Assembly (NCBI RefSeq): GCF_019977295.1
Contig: NZ_AP024651.1
Coordinates: forward strand, 1,550,001-1,614,000
Source: Arthrobacter sp. StoSoilB20
Lineage (GTDB): Bacteria; Actinomycetota; Actinomycetes; Actinomycetales; Micrococcaceae
Length of the DNA: 64,000 nucleotides
Direction: 5' to 3'
Shown here: piece after piece, positions 34,985-44,000 of the stretch
How positions within the stretch are numbered: the first letter of the stretch is position 1
Layout: each line of letters opens with the position of its first letter
Translations under genes and position numbers: made by a program
The notes under the pieces: model-generated
Told to the model about the DNA's origin: nothing
Databases searched by the model: none
The model's input: the letters and a program-made list of their open reading frames with translations, nothing else

Positions 34985-35239
34985 CTAGCCGCGACTGCGC
35001 TTCCATGCGCCAGGGCCTGGTGACGGGTCCAGCCGCAGCTGCTGGCGTCGCACCCAATGCCGGACGTTCGGCTTGGCTGCGGCAGCCTCCTGCTGCGTAC
35101 CGAGTGAAACCACGACGGCGGCAAGTGCCGCGAGCTCTTCGGCTGTCGGTTCGCCTTTGACCACCGAGAACAGCGGGACGGCGGGTTCTGCGGGAGCGGC
35201 GTCCGGCGCCGAATCGGCGCGATGCTTGGGCGTGGTCAC
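34985..35239 (-). CDS. accE: Acyl-CoA carboxylase epsilon subunit
   Basis: 84-residue actinobacterial AccE/PccE-type protein that binds the alpha-beta complex and stimulates it. The family core [20 protein letters not shown] is clear, followed by a basic tail ending [19 protein letters not shown] at 35237-35239 overlaps the accD stop as GTGA, so translation is coupled. In M. tuberculosis accE5 is followed by maf; here maf is 15.6 kb further along the same strand. Confidence 0.88.
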   Translation of the reverse strand: MTTPKHRADSAPDAAPAEPAVPLFSVVKGEPTAEELAALAAVVVSLGTQQEAAAAKPNVRHWVRRQQLRLDPSPGPGAWKRSRG

Positions 35240-36819
35240 AGCGGGATGTTTCCGTGCTTCTTGGTGGGCAGGCTGGCGCGCTTGTCGCGGAGGGCGCGGA
35301 GGCCGCGGATGATCTGGAGGCGCGTGTCGGACGGAGCGATGACGGCGTCTACGTAGCCCAGCTGAGCTGCCTGGTAAGGGTTGAGGAGTTCTTCCTCGTA
35401 GCCCTGGATGATCTCGGCGCGCTTGGCTTCCACGTCGCCGCCGGCTTCGGCAACGGCAGCAAGGTCGCGGCGGTAAAGGATATTCACGGCACCCTGGGCG
35501 CCCATGACGCCGATCTGGGCGGTGGGCCATGCGAGGTTGAGGTCCGCGCCGAGCTTCTTGGAGCCCATCACGATGTACGCTCCACCGTAAGCCTTGCGGG
35601 TGATGACCGTGAGCTTGGGGACCGTTGCTTCGGCGTAGGCGTAGAGGAGCTTGGCCCCGCGGCGGATGATGCCTTGGAACTCCTGGTCCTTGCCGGGCAG
35701 GAAGCCGGGGACGTCCACCAGGGTGATGATGGGGATGTTGAAGGCGTCGCAGTGCCGGACAAAGCGGGCAGCCTTTTCCGAGGCGGAGATGTCCAGGGTG
35801 CCGGCGAACTGCATGGGCTGGTTGGCCACGATGCCCACGGTGTGTCCCTCAACGCGGCCGTAGCCGATCATCACGTTAGGGGCGTACAGGGACTGCATTT
35901 CGAGGAAGTGTGCGTCGTCCACGATCTGCTCAATGACCTTGCGCATGTCGTACGGCTGGTTGGCGGAGTCGGGGATCAGCGCGTCCAGTGCTTGGTCGTC
36001 GTCGTTGAGTTCCAGTTCCTGGTCGTGCTCCACCACGGGTGCTTCCGAGAGGTTATTCGAGGGCAGGAAGTCCAGGAGTTCGCGCACGAACTCGATCGCG
36101 TCAGCCTCATCGGAGGCCAGGTAGGTGGAGGTTCCGGTGGTGGCATTGTGCTGGCGTGCCCCACCGAGGGTTTCCATGTCCACGTCTTCGCCGGTGACCG
36201 TCTTGATGACGTCAGGGCCGGTGATGAACATGTGCGAGGTCTTGTCCACCATCACCACATAGTCGGTCAAAGCAGGGGAGTAGGCGGCGCCGCCGGCGCA
36301 CGGGCCCATGATGAGGGAAATCTGGGGGACAACGCCGGAAGCATGGACGTTGTTGCGGAAGATGTCAGCGAACATGGCCAGCGAGGCGACGCCTTCCTGG
36401 ATGCGCGCGCCGCCGCCGTCGTTGATACCCACAACAGGGCACCCGTTGCGGAGGGCGAATTCCTGGACCTTGACGATCTTCTCGCCGTTGACCTGGCTCA
36501 ACGAGCCACCGTAGACGCTGAAGTCCTGGCTGTAGATCGCGATGAGGCGGCCATCAACGGTTCCGTATCCGGAGACCACGCCGTCGCCGAGGGGTTTCTT
36601 TTTCTCCATGCCGAAAGCGGTGGAGCGGTGCACTGCGAGGGCGTCGAATTCGACGAAGGAGCCCGGATCAACCAGGAGGTCAATGCGTTCGCGGGCAGTG
36701 TTCTTGCCCCGGGCGTGCTGCTTCTCAATCGCTTCCGGGCCGGAAGGTTGCTCTGCACGGGCCTGGCGGTCGCGGAAGTCGGCAATCTTTCCCGCTGTCG
36801 TTGTCAGATCGTGGCTCAT
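35236..36819 (-). CDS. accD5: Acyl-CoA (acetyl/propionyl-CoA) carboxylase beta subunit
   Basis: 527-residue carboxyltransferase with both crotonase-like halves. Visible: [17 protein letters not shown] at the start, [30 protein letters not shown] (acyl-CoA oxyanion loop), [15 protein letters not shown], and [19 protein letters not shown] (biotin-side oxyanion hole). It transfers CO2 from biotin on the alpha subunit to acyl-CoA. ATG at 36817-36819 (MSHDLTTT) has GGAG seven bases upstream; a TTG one codon earlier is less likely. Substrate length choice between acetyl and propionyl is not resolved. First gene of accD-accE. Confidence 0.93.
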   Translation of the reverse strand: MSHDLTTTAGKIADFRDRQARAEQPSGPEAIEKQHARGKNTARERIDLLVDPGSFVEFDALAVHRSTAFGMEKKKPLGDGVVSGYGTVDGRLIAIYSQDFSVYGGSLSQVNGEKIVKVQEFALRNGCPVVGINDGGGARIQEGVASLAMFADIFRNNVHASGVVPQISLIMGPCAGGAAYSPALTDYVVMVDKTSHMFITGPDVIKTVTGEDVDMETLGGARQHNATTGTSTYLASDEADAIEFVRELLDFLPSNNLSEAPVVEHDQELELNDDDQALDALIPDSANQPYDMRKVIEQIVDDAHFLEMQSLYAPNVMIGYGRVEGHTVGIVANQPMQFAGTLDISASEKAARFVRHCDAFNIPIITLVDVPGFLPGKDQEFQGIIRRGAKLLYAYAEATVPKLTVITRKAYGGAYIVMGSKKLGADLNLAWPTAQIGVMGAQGAVNILYRRDLAAVAEAGGDVEAKRAEIIQGYEEELLNPYQAAQLGYVDAVIAPSDTRLQIIRGLRALRDKRASLPTKKHGNIPL

Positions 36820-36991
36820 CAAGTGTCTCCGGCTCTGTAGCTGATTTTCGCTGGCGCAATTCGGTGTTGGTCATGAAGCTTAAGTAGCTTCCGTACAAAG
36901 AACAGGCCCCGCAGGCCAGTCTAGTGACGCCTTTGCCGCGAACCGCTGTAGAAACCCTACAATTTTCCGCGTCCAAGCCAAAGCCACCCAC

Positions 36992-37011
36992 ATGTTACCC
37001 GCCAGTAACAT
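36992..37011. promoter_or_regulatory. Palindromic operator between accD and the SDR gene
   Basis: Perfect inverted repeat ATGTTAC-CCGCCA-GTAACAT, 20 nt upstream of the SDR start and 172 nt upstream of accD, in a divergent intergenic region. The 7-6-7 geometry fits a TetR- or GntR-type dimer. No regulator gene is adjacent. Confidence 0.5.
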
Positions 37012-37031
37012 AGTTGGGTTAGAGTGTCCCC

Positions 37032-37910
37032 ATGACTTCAAGCAACGACGCTTCCGGCGCACTTGCGCCGACGCAGACTCCCTACGTAGCTACTGGCTCG
37101 CTCAAGGGCAGGACCATCCTGATGTCCGGCGGCAGCCGGGGCATCGGCTTGGCCATCGCCACGCGTGCGGCCCGGGACGGCGCCAACATCGTGCTCATGG
37201 CCAAGACGGGAGATCCCCATCCCAAACTCGAAGGCACAGTTTTCACCGCCGCCGATCAGCTGGTCGCTGCCGGTGGGCAGGCTTTGCCGCTCGTTGGGGA
37301 CGTGCGCAATGATGACGACGTCGCCGCCGCTGTAGCCGCCGCCGTCGAGCGTTTCGGAGGTATCGACGTCGTGGTCAACAACGCCTCGGCCATTGACCTT
37401 TCCCGGACCGATGCTGTTGACATGAAGCGTTACGACCTCATGCAGGACATCAACGTTCGTGGCACCTTCCTGCTCTCCAAGCTCGCGCTGCCGGCGCTCA
37501 GGGAATCCAGCCACGGCCACATTCTCACCCTGTCCCCGCCGCTGAACCTGGACCCGAAATGGGCCGGCATGCATCTTGCCTACACCATGGCCAAGTACGG
37601 AATGAGCCTGACCACCCTGGGATTGGCCGAAGAGCTCAAGAACGACGGCGTGTCGGTCAACTCCCTCTGGCCCTGCACGCTGATTGATACAGCCGCGATC
37701 CGGAACATGCCCGGCGGGCAGCAAATCGTGCAAGCAGCACGAGGCCCCGAAATCATGGCCGATGCCGCACATGCTGTCCTGACCGGTTCCGGGGCAACAG
37801 GCAAATTCTTCACGGACGAGGAGGTCCTGACAGCAGCCGGTGTGTCGGATTTTTCGACCTACAGCCTCGGTGCACCCGAAGACCGCCTGGTTCCGGACAT
37901 CTTCCTCTGA
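37032..37910 (+). CDS. Short-chain dehydrogenase/reductase (HSDL2-like)
   Basis: 292-residue SDR. NAD(P) site ILMSGGSRGIGLAIA, VVNNASAIDLS, and the catalytic YTMAK with preceding serine in TLSPPLNLD. The spacing with NPHPK-like KTGDPHPKLEGT insertion and SVNSLWP resembles the hydroxysteroid dehydrogenase-like 2 group, which lies in lipid metabolism. The substrate is unknown. The gene is divergent from accD and carries a palindrome just upstream, so it may be controlled with lipid supply. Start ATG 37032; leader of ~22 polar residues precedes the Rossmann fold. Confidence 0.82.
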   Translation: MTSSNDASGALAPTQTPYVATGSLKGRTILMSGGSRGIGLAIATRAARDGANIVLMAKTGDPHPKLEGTVFTAADQLVAAGGQALPLVGDVRNDDDVAAAVAAAVERFGGIDVVVNNASAIDLSRTDAVDMKRYDLMQDINVRGTFLLSKLALPALRESSHGHILTLSPPLNLDPKWAGMHLAYTMAKYGMSLTTLGLAEELKNDGVSVNSLWPCTLIDTAAIRNMPGGQQIVQAARGPEIMADAAHAVLTGSGATGKFFTDEEVLTAAGVSDFSTYSLGAPEDRLVPDIFL

Positions 37911-37998
37911 TTTCCACTCGGCGTTCTCGGGGTGTATTCCCAGACCCTTTTCAGGGCGCGGCCCATCTGTGTTCGCCGCGAATGGATAGGATTCAGCT

Positions 37999-38922
37999 AT
38001 GGATGCCGAACAGCCAGACAGCAGCGAACCCCACATCCCGGCCGCCGGTCCCGAGCGGCCCGCGTTGGACCGTGAAGCATTGCTGCAGCCGGAGTTCCTG
38101 TCGGCAGCGGGCATTTCGCAACTGAACATCGTCCAATCCACGGGCTCCACCAACCAGGACCTGGTGCGGGCGGTCACCGTTGAGCCCAAGAAGTGGACTG
38201 ACCTTTCCGTGCTGACCGCTGAACACCAGACGGCGGCGCGTGGACGGCTGGACCGGCAGTGGGAGTCGCCCGAGCGCTCAGCGGTGTCTGTATCCATGGT
38301 GCTTCGTCCTGTCACAGCCGAAGGCATGCCGGTACCCACCCAGAGCTACTCGTGGCTGTCCCTCCTGGCTGCGGTTGCCCTGCGTGAAGCTTTGCAGGAA
38401 ACGGCTGGGGTCACTGCCGATATCAAGTGGCCCAACGACGTCCTGGTGAACGGCCGCAAGATCGCCGGCATCCTGGCGCAGATGACCAACATCAGCGATG
38501 GCTCGGTTCCCGCAGTGATCCTCGGCGTGGGCCTCAACGTGACGCTGGCTGAGGAGGAATTGCCGGTCAAGACAGCTACGTCGCTGGCCTTGGAAGGGGC
38601 CACGACGACGGACCGTACCGCGCTGTTGAAAAGCTACCTGTCCCGCTTCGCACGGCTTTACCGCAGTTTCTGCAATTCAGAAGGAGACCCCGCCGCAGGT
38701 TTGGCCGGCGGAGCTTCCCTGCACAAGCGGGTGGAGTCGGCCATGGTCACCCTTGGGCGGGAAGTACGGGCCCACTTGCCCGGAGATCTCGAACTCGTGG
38801 GCCATGCTTCGCGGCTGGACGAGCACGGATCCCTGCTGGTGGTAGACCACGGCGGCAGGGAGCATGTGGTGACGGCTGGGGATGTGGTGCACCTGCGTGC
38901 CACAGAAAGCGGTTATGCGTAA
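37999..38922 (+). CDS. birA: Biotin--[acetyl-CoA-carboxylase] ligase
   Basis: 307-residue class I biotin protein ligase: it attaches biotin to the AccA3 carrier lysine. Catalytic motifs: STGSTNQDL, TAEHQTAARGRLDRQW (GRGRxxR-type loop), DIKWPNDVLVNGRKIAGIL, VILGVGLNV; C-terminal SH3-like domain ends in VVTAGDVVHLRA. There is no N-terminal DNA-binding domain, so it is not a repressor. It is divergent from and close to accD, as in M. tuberculosis. ATG at 37999, AGGA upstream. The end overlaps the PH-domain gene by 8 nt. Confidence 0.92.
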   Translation: MDAEQPDSSEPHIPAAGPERPALDREALLQPEFLSAAGISQLNIVQSTGSTNQDLVRAVTVEPKKWTDLSVLTAEHQTAARGRLDRQWESPERSAVSVSMVLRPVTAEGMPVPTQSYSWLSLLAAVALREALQETAGVTADIKWPNDVLVNGRKIAGILAQMTNISDGSVPAVILGVGLNVTLAEEELPVKTATSLALEGATTTDRTALLKSYLSRFARLYRSFCNSEGDPAAGLAGGASLHKRVESAMVTLGREVRAHLPGDLELVGHASRLDEHGSLLVVDHGGREHVVTAGDVVHLRATESGYA

Positions 38923-39508
38923 GGAGTTGCTTCCGGGAGAGCAGGTCATCACCATCACGCGTCAGCAGGCCCGCTCCCTTTTCTTTCCCGTGCTTGCCTT
39001 CCTTGCTGCTCCGGCCCTCACAGGCTATGCCTGCGCCTGGATTGTCAAAGGCAATCCCCAGCGCCTGGCTTCTTTCATTACAGTTGAATGGACGCCATGG
39101 CTGATCGGGCTGTGCCTGGTGCTGGCAGCTTGGCTGGTGCTTGGCTACAGCCTGCGCCGGGTGATGCGCTGGAATTCCGTCCGTTACATCCTGACGAGCA
39201 GGCGGATACTTGCCAAATACGGAATGTTTCGACGCCGGGACTGGCAAGTATCGCTCGTGGCAATCCGCAATGTGGGGGTCCATCAGAGCATGTTCCAACG
39301 GACATTGCACTCCGGGAATATATCCTTGGATACCGGGCACTCCGGAACGGCCGTTCTGGCGGATGTTCCCGAGGTCGCAAAATTTCGGGGGTTCATTCTT
39401 GACGCCATGGATGAACTCCCGCAAGGTGAGGTTTTTGAAGGCCAAGTATTGACGGACTATGACCAGTTGCCATGGGAGCTGAGAGAAGGTGGAAGAGATG
39501 AGCGTTGA
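38915..39508 (+). CDS. PH-domain (bPH2/DUF304) membrane protein
   Basis: 197 residues: MRKELLPGEQVITITRQQ lead, two transmembrane helices (LFFPVLAFLAAPALTGYACAW and WLIGLCLVLAAWLVLGYSL), then a bacterial PH-like domain (YILTSRRILAKYGMFRRRDW, SLVAIRNVGVHQSMFQRTL, GNISLDTG). Equivalent to M. tuberculosis Rv3278c next to birA. Role unknown. ATG at 38915 gives an 8-nt overlap with birA; its own 3' end overlaps the cyclase gene by 11 nt. Translation is thus probably coupled through all three. Confidence 0.82.
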   Translation: MRKELLPGEQVITITRQQARSLFFPVLAFLAAPALTGYACAWIVKGNPQRLASFITVEWTPWLIGLCLVLAAWLVLGYSLRRVMRWNSVRYILTSRRILAKYGMFRRRDWQVSLVAIRNVGVHQSMFQRTLHSGNISLDTGHSGTAVLADVPEVAKFRGFILDAMDELPQGEVFEGQVLTDYDQLPWELREGGRDER

Positions 39509-40676
39509 GGATCAGCAGTCCGGCGGGGACTTGGACCAGGAGTTCGACGCCGTCCCCGAGCCTTCCATGGATGAGGACACCGACGCCGGCCCTGCTCCGG
39601 TTGCGGTGCAGAGTGGTCCCCCCACTGGTGTCATGTCCGCCGAGCGCCTTGCCATCAAAGCTCTGGAATCGAAGCTGCTGGGCGGTGAACGCAAGCTCCG
39701 TCGTCGAGAAGTTGCCGCGGGGGCGGGCGTTTCCATCCTGTCCGCCCGCAAAATCTGGCGTGCCCTGGGATTCCCGAACTTCGGCGACGAAGACGTTGCT
39801 TTCACCGAACGGGACCAGGCCGCCCTGTCCACCATCCTGGACCTCGTCCGGGCCGGGATACTGACAGAGGAAGCCGCCATCTCCGTCACCCGTTCAATCG
39901 GGCAGATGACAGATCGGATGGTGGTCTGGCAGATCGAAGCGCTGGTCGAAGACATGGTCTCCGAGCAGGGGATTCCGGATGCAGTGGCGCGCAAGCAATT
40001 GGTAGGTCAGTTGCCGGCCCTGGTGGATTCGCTTGAAGAGATCCTTGTGTACTCCTACCGCCGTCAACTTAACGCCGGTGTGCAGCGCCTCGCGGTTCGC
40101 GCCGAGGCCGGACTTCAGGCCAGCGAGGAAGGCCGTGAAGGCGATGAGGACGATTCGCCATTGCCCCTGGCGCGCGCTGTGGGCTTCGCCGACCTCGTCT
40201 CCTACACCAGCCTTTCGCGCCGCATGAACGAGAAGACGCTTGCCCAGTTGGTGCAGCGGTTTGAGAACAAGTGCGCAGAAATTATCTCCGTAGGTGGCGG
40301 CCGTCTGGTCAAGACTGTGGGCGACGAAGTCCTTTACATTGCCGAGACACCAGCCGCGGGGGCCGAGATTTCCCTTGCATTGGCGCAGGCCTTTACTGAA
40401 GACGAGATCCTGCCGCAATGCCGTGTCTCCATGGTTTGGGGTCGCATCCTGTCCAGGCTGGGGGACATCTACGGACCCACGGTCAACCTCGCTGCCCGCC
40501 TTACCACGTTGGCCCAACCCGGGACTGTCCTGGTGGATGCCATGACCGCCGCTGCGTTGGGCCAGGATGACCGGTTCGTCCTGGTTCCGCAGAAGTCTGA
40601 GAATGTCCGCGGTTTCGGCGAGATCCATCCCGTCATGCTGGCCCGTGGCCGCGGCAAGGGTTTGGTACTCGACTAG
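39498..40676 (+). CDS. Class III adenylate/guanylate cyclase with Rv1264-like regulatory domain
   Basis: 392 residues. After an acidic leader, residues ~50-160 (LESKLLGGERKLRRREVAAG ... TERDQAALSTILDLVRAG) match the autoinhibitory, pH-responsive N-terminal domain known from M. tuberculosis Rv1264. The catalytic domain follows: VGFADLVSYTSLSR (metal Asp, near 230), GGRLVKTVGDEVLY (substrate Lys and second metal Asp, near 272), and GDIYGPTVNLAARLTT (transition-state Asn and Arg, near 329). All residues for a homodimeric cyclase are present; cAMP is the expected product. ATG 39498 is preferred (GGAAG just before); a GTG 9 nt upstream is possible. Soluble protein, encoded 3' of a membrane PH protein. 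Confidence 0.85.
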   Translation: MSVEDQQSGGDLDQEFDAVPEPSMDEDTDAGPAPVAVQSGPPTGVMSAERLAIKALESKLLGGERKLRRREVAAGAGVSILSARKIWRALGFPNFGDEDVAFTERDQAALSTILDLVRAGILTEEAAISVTRSIGQMTDRMVVWQIEALVEDMVSEQGIPDAVARKQLVGQLPALVDSLEEILVYSYRRQLNAGVQRLAVRAEAGLQASEEGREGDEDDSPLPLARAVGFADLVSYTSLSRRMNEKTLAQLVQRFENKCAEIISVGGGRLVKTVGDEVLYIAETPAAGAEISLALAQAFTEDEILPQCRVSMVWGRILSRLGDIYGPTVNLAARLTTLAQPGTVLVDAMTAAALGQDDRFVLVPQKSENVRGFGEIHPVMLARGRGKGLVLD

Positions 40677-40701
40677 ACGCCTGCGGCCGGGCCACCGCCA
40701 A

Positions 40702-40966
40702 GCCGTTCGCTCTCTCACGTCCCCCGGGTTTGACCAGGACGCTCTATCACGTCCCCCGGGTTTAAACCGTTCGCTCTCTCACGTCCCCCGGGTTCGACCA
40801 GGACGCTCGTTCACGTCCCCCGGGTTTGAACCGTTCGCTCTCTCACTTTCTTCAAGAAAGGGAGAGAGCGTGCGGCTTTAAGGGGTGTTATGTGAGCGAG
40901 CGTGCGGGTGTTATGTGAGCGAGCGTGCGGCTTTAAGGGGTGTTATGTGAGCGAGCGTGTGGGTGC
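40702..40966. repeat. Hairpin-centred intergenic repeat array (locus 2)
   Basis: Five left units (...CGTTCGCTCTCTCACGTCCCCCGGGTTTGA...) alternate between CCGTTCGCTCTCTCAC and GGACGCTCGTTCAC types at 30-34-nt spacing, the fifth running into a hairpin (40836-40850/40856-40870; loop TTCAA, one A-G mismatch). Three inverted units TGTTATGTGAGCGAGCGTG follow. It is the same family as 19438-19566. This array fills most of the 415-bp gap between the cyclase and the first giant surface protein and may insulate transcription. Confidence 0.75.
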
Positions 40967-41091
40967 GATTTAGGTCACGACTTAGCTAATCGATGGAGTA
41001 ACCCGGTAGGCTGTGGGGTGATTGTGTCTTGTTGCGTCGTGGGGGTCGGCGATGGCGGCTCCGTGCTGCCTGAACTGTGGGGGAATCTGGG

Positions 41092-44000
41092 ATGGCTCTG
41101 TCTGATGGGTCCGGAAAACGCCGTGCCAACAATCGCCGGCGGAAGGTCATTGCAGGCACTGCTTTCACTGCCGCCGCAGCTGTCCTGGTAACAGGTGCCA
41201 TCCTCTATCCGGGTTTCAAGACCACCGAGGTGGACCTGAACGACGGCGGTGTATGGGTGGTCAGCAAGACCAAGAACGCGGCCGGCCGCCTCAATTACCC
41301 CTCCAAATCGCTGGATGGAGCAGTAACTCCGGCAAGTACCAACTTCGACATCCTCCAGCAGGCCGGCGATATTTTCATTGATGACGCCGACGGCGGCACC
41401 ATCAACCCCGTCAGCGCCGCCAACATGCGCCTCGGAGGGGACCAAAAACTTCCCGGCTCCGCAGAGGTGAGTTTGGGCAACAAGGTCCTGGCTGTCACAG
41501 ACCCGTCCAAGGGCAAGGTCTGGGCCGTTTCGCCCACGTCCATTGGCGGTTTCAGCGACGAATCCGAACCCTTGTTCGAGCAGTCGCCGGGCGTGGCCTC
41601 AGTGGTGGGCGTGGATGACACCATCCACACGCTGGACCCTAAAGCGGGGACTCTGACGGCCACAAAGGTGGACGTTGACGGCAAAGCCGTGGACTCGCAG
41701 GTCAGGAGCGATGACGCTTTGAAGGCCGACGGCGAAGTCCAGTTGGCCACTGTCGGCGACAAAGCAGTGGTACTCAACGCTGCCGCGGGCGAGATCGTGC
41801 TGCCCGGGGGCAAGAGGGTCCATCTGGACGATGCCCGGGAAGCAAAGCTGCAGCAGAGCGGCCCGGACTCCAACAGTGTGGCCATCGCTACTCCGAAAGC
41901 GCTGCTTCTGCAGCCCCTCGACGGCGGGACCGCCAAGACTGTTTCGGCAGATGGCCAGGGGATTCCGGCGGCCCCCGTCCATCTGGGGTCTTGCACGTAC
42001 GCCGCGTGGTCCGGCGCCAACAAATACGTTCGGGAGTGCACCAACGAGGCAGATAACAAACGCTCCGACGTTCCCAAGGCGAGTGCATCGCCGTCGTACG
42101 TTTTCCGGGTTAACCGCGATCTCGTGGTGCTCAATGACGTCAACTCCGGCAACGTCTGGATGGTCAACCAGAACATGCAGTTGGTCAACAACTGGGATGA
42201 CGTCATTCCGCCCCAACAGACCTCGGACGACGCCGAGAAGGACTCTGCGGACGAAGTCCAGCAGACTGTCCTTCCGGACAGGAGCAAACCCAACACCGCC
42301 CCAGTGGCCAAATCTGATGCGTTTGGGATCAGGGCCGGTAAGACCACCGTCCTGCCCGTTCTGGACAATGATGCCGATGCCGACGGCGACGTCCTCACGG
42401 TCAGTACCAGCGAGCCATTGAAGTCAGGCGCTTTGTCCGCCGTCTATGGTGGCACCGGCTTCCAGATTGCGGTTCCCGCAGGAACCACCGGCTCGGAAAC
42501 TTTCAAGTATTCGGTGGATGATGGCCGTGGCGGTACGGGCGGCGCCGATGTTGACCTGCGGGTTGTGCCAGCGGAGGAAAACAACGCACCCCAGCCCAAG
42601 CCGAACCGGAACAACACGTTGGTGGTCCAGTCCGGGAAGATCGCCAGCCAGTTTGTCCTCACCGATTGGTTGGACCCCGACGGCGATGACGTCTTCGCCG
42701 TCGCCGTCTCCAGCAGCGATCCCGCGGACCAGGTCCGGATCCGGCCCGACGGCTTGCTCACCTTTCAGGATTCAGGGGCGGGAGCGGGCCGCAAAACCCT
42801 GACCGTCAGTGTTTCGGACGGGTCGCTGACCACCCAAGGGCAGATCAGCGTCGACGTTCGTGCTTCCGGTGCACTGCCGCCCATCGCGAACGCTGACCAT
42901 GTGGTCGCGGTGGCGGGCCAGGATACGGTGATTGCGCCGCTCAAGAACGACACCGACCCACAGGGTGGCACGTTGCGGCTTGCGCAGGCACAACCGGATC
43001 CGCAGTCAACAGCGGTGGTGGGGCCGGACCAGCAGACTTTCAGTTTCAACTCCAGCACCGTCGGCGCCCATTACGTGACTTACATGGTGACCAACGGGCC
43101 GGCAAGCGCGCAGCAGTTGGTGCGTGTGGACGTGGTTTCCGGAAACAGCGACGGTGCGCCTGTTGCTGTTCGAGATATTGCGCTCCTGCCCAGCGGCGGC
43201 AGCACCGTGGTTGACGTGTTGGGCAACGACTCGGATCCCAGCGGGGGTGTCCTGGTAGTCCAGTCAGTCACTGCAGCCGACGGGCTCCCGGTATCGGTCG
43301 CGGTCCTTGACCATTCGGTCATCAAGATCACCGACATCCGTGCCCAAGGACAGTTGTCGTTGAAATACACGATCTCCAACGGCAAAGCCTCCGCAAGCGG
43401 GGACATCTCGGTCCAGGTTGTCCCGGCGCCGACCAAACTCCAGGCACCGCAGGCGAAACCGGACGAAGTCTCCGTCCGTGCCGGCGACGTCGTCACCATC
43501 CCGGTCCTGGAGAACGACACGGACCCCAATGGTGGAGAACTGACGCTGGACCCGGTCCTGGCACAGCAGCCGGACGAGAAAGCCGGGCGGATCTTCCTTG
43601 CCGGCAACACGTTGCGCTACATCGCGGGCCCGGAACCCACCACCGTTTACGCGATCTACAAGGTCAGCAATGCCTCGGGCCAAACTGACTCCCAGCAAGT
43701 TACCATCCGCATCCGCGCCCGCGACGACGCCACCAACACCAGGCCGGAGCCGAAGAATCTGACGGCCCGCGTGGTTGCGGGGATGACGGTCAGGATCCCT
43801 GTTCCCTTGGACGGCATCGATGCCGACGGCGACTCGGTGCAGCTGATGGGCATCGACAAAGCTCCCGAGCTGGGGACGGCCATCCTGCGCGATGGGTACC
43901 TCGAGTTCACCGCCGGAGGCACGTCTGCGGGCACTGACACCTTCAGCTACCGCGTACGTGACCGTATTGGTGCGGAGAACACCGGCACCGTGATCGTGGG

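Noticed and set aside
40702-40966. Possible CRISPR array
   Set aside because: Units are 30-34 nt with no unique spacers, they alternate and invert around a hairpin, and no cas genes are nearby.
19438-41000. Composite transposon bounded by the two hairpin repeats
   Set aside because: The flanked 21 kb contains core genes (accD, accE, birA) and no transposase or target duplication was seen.
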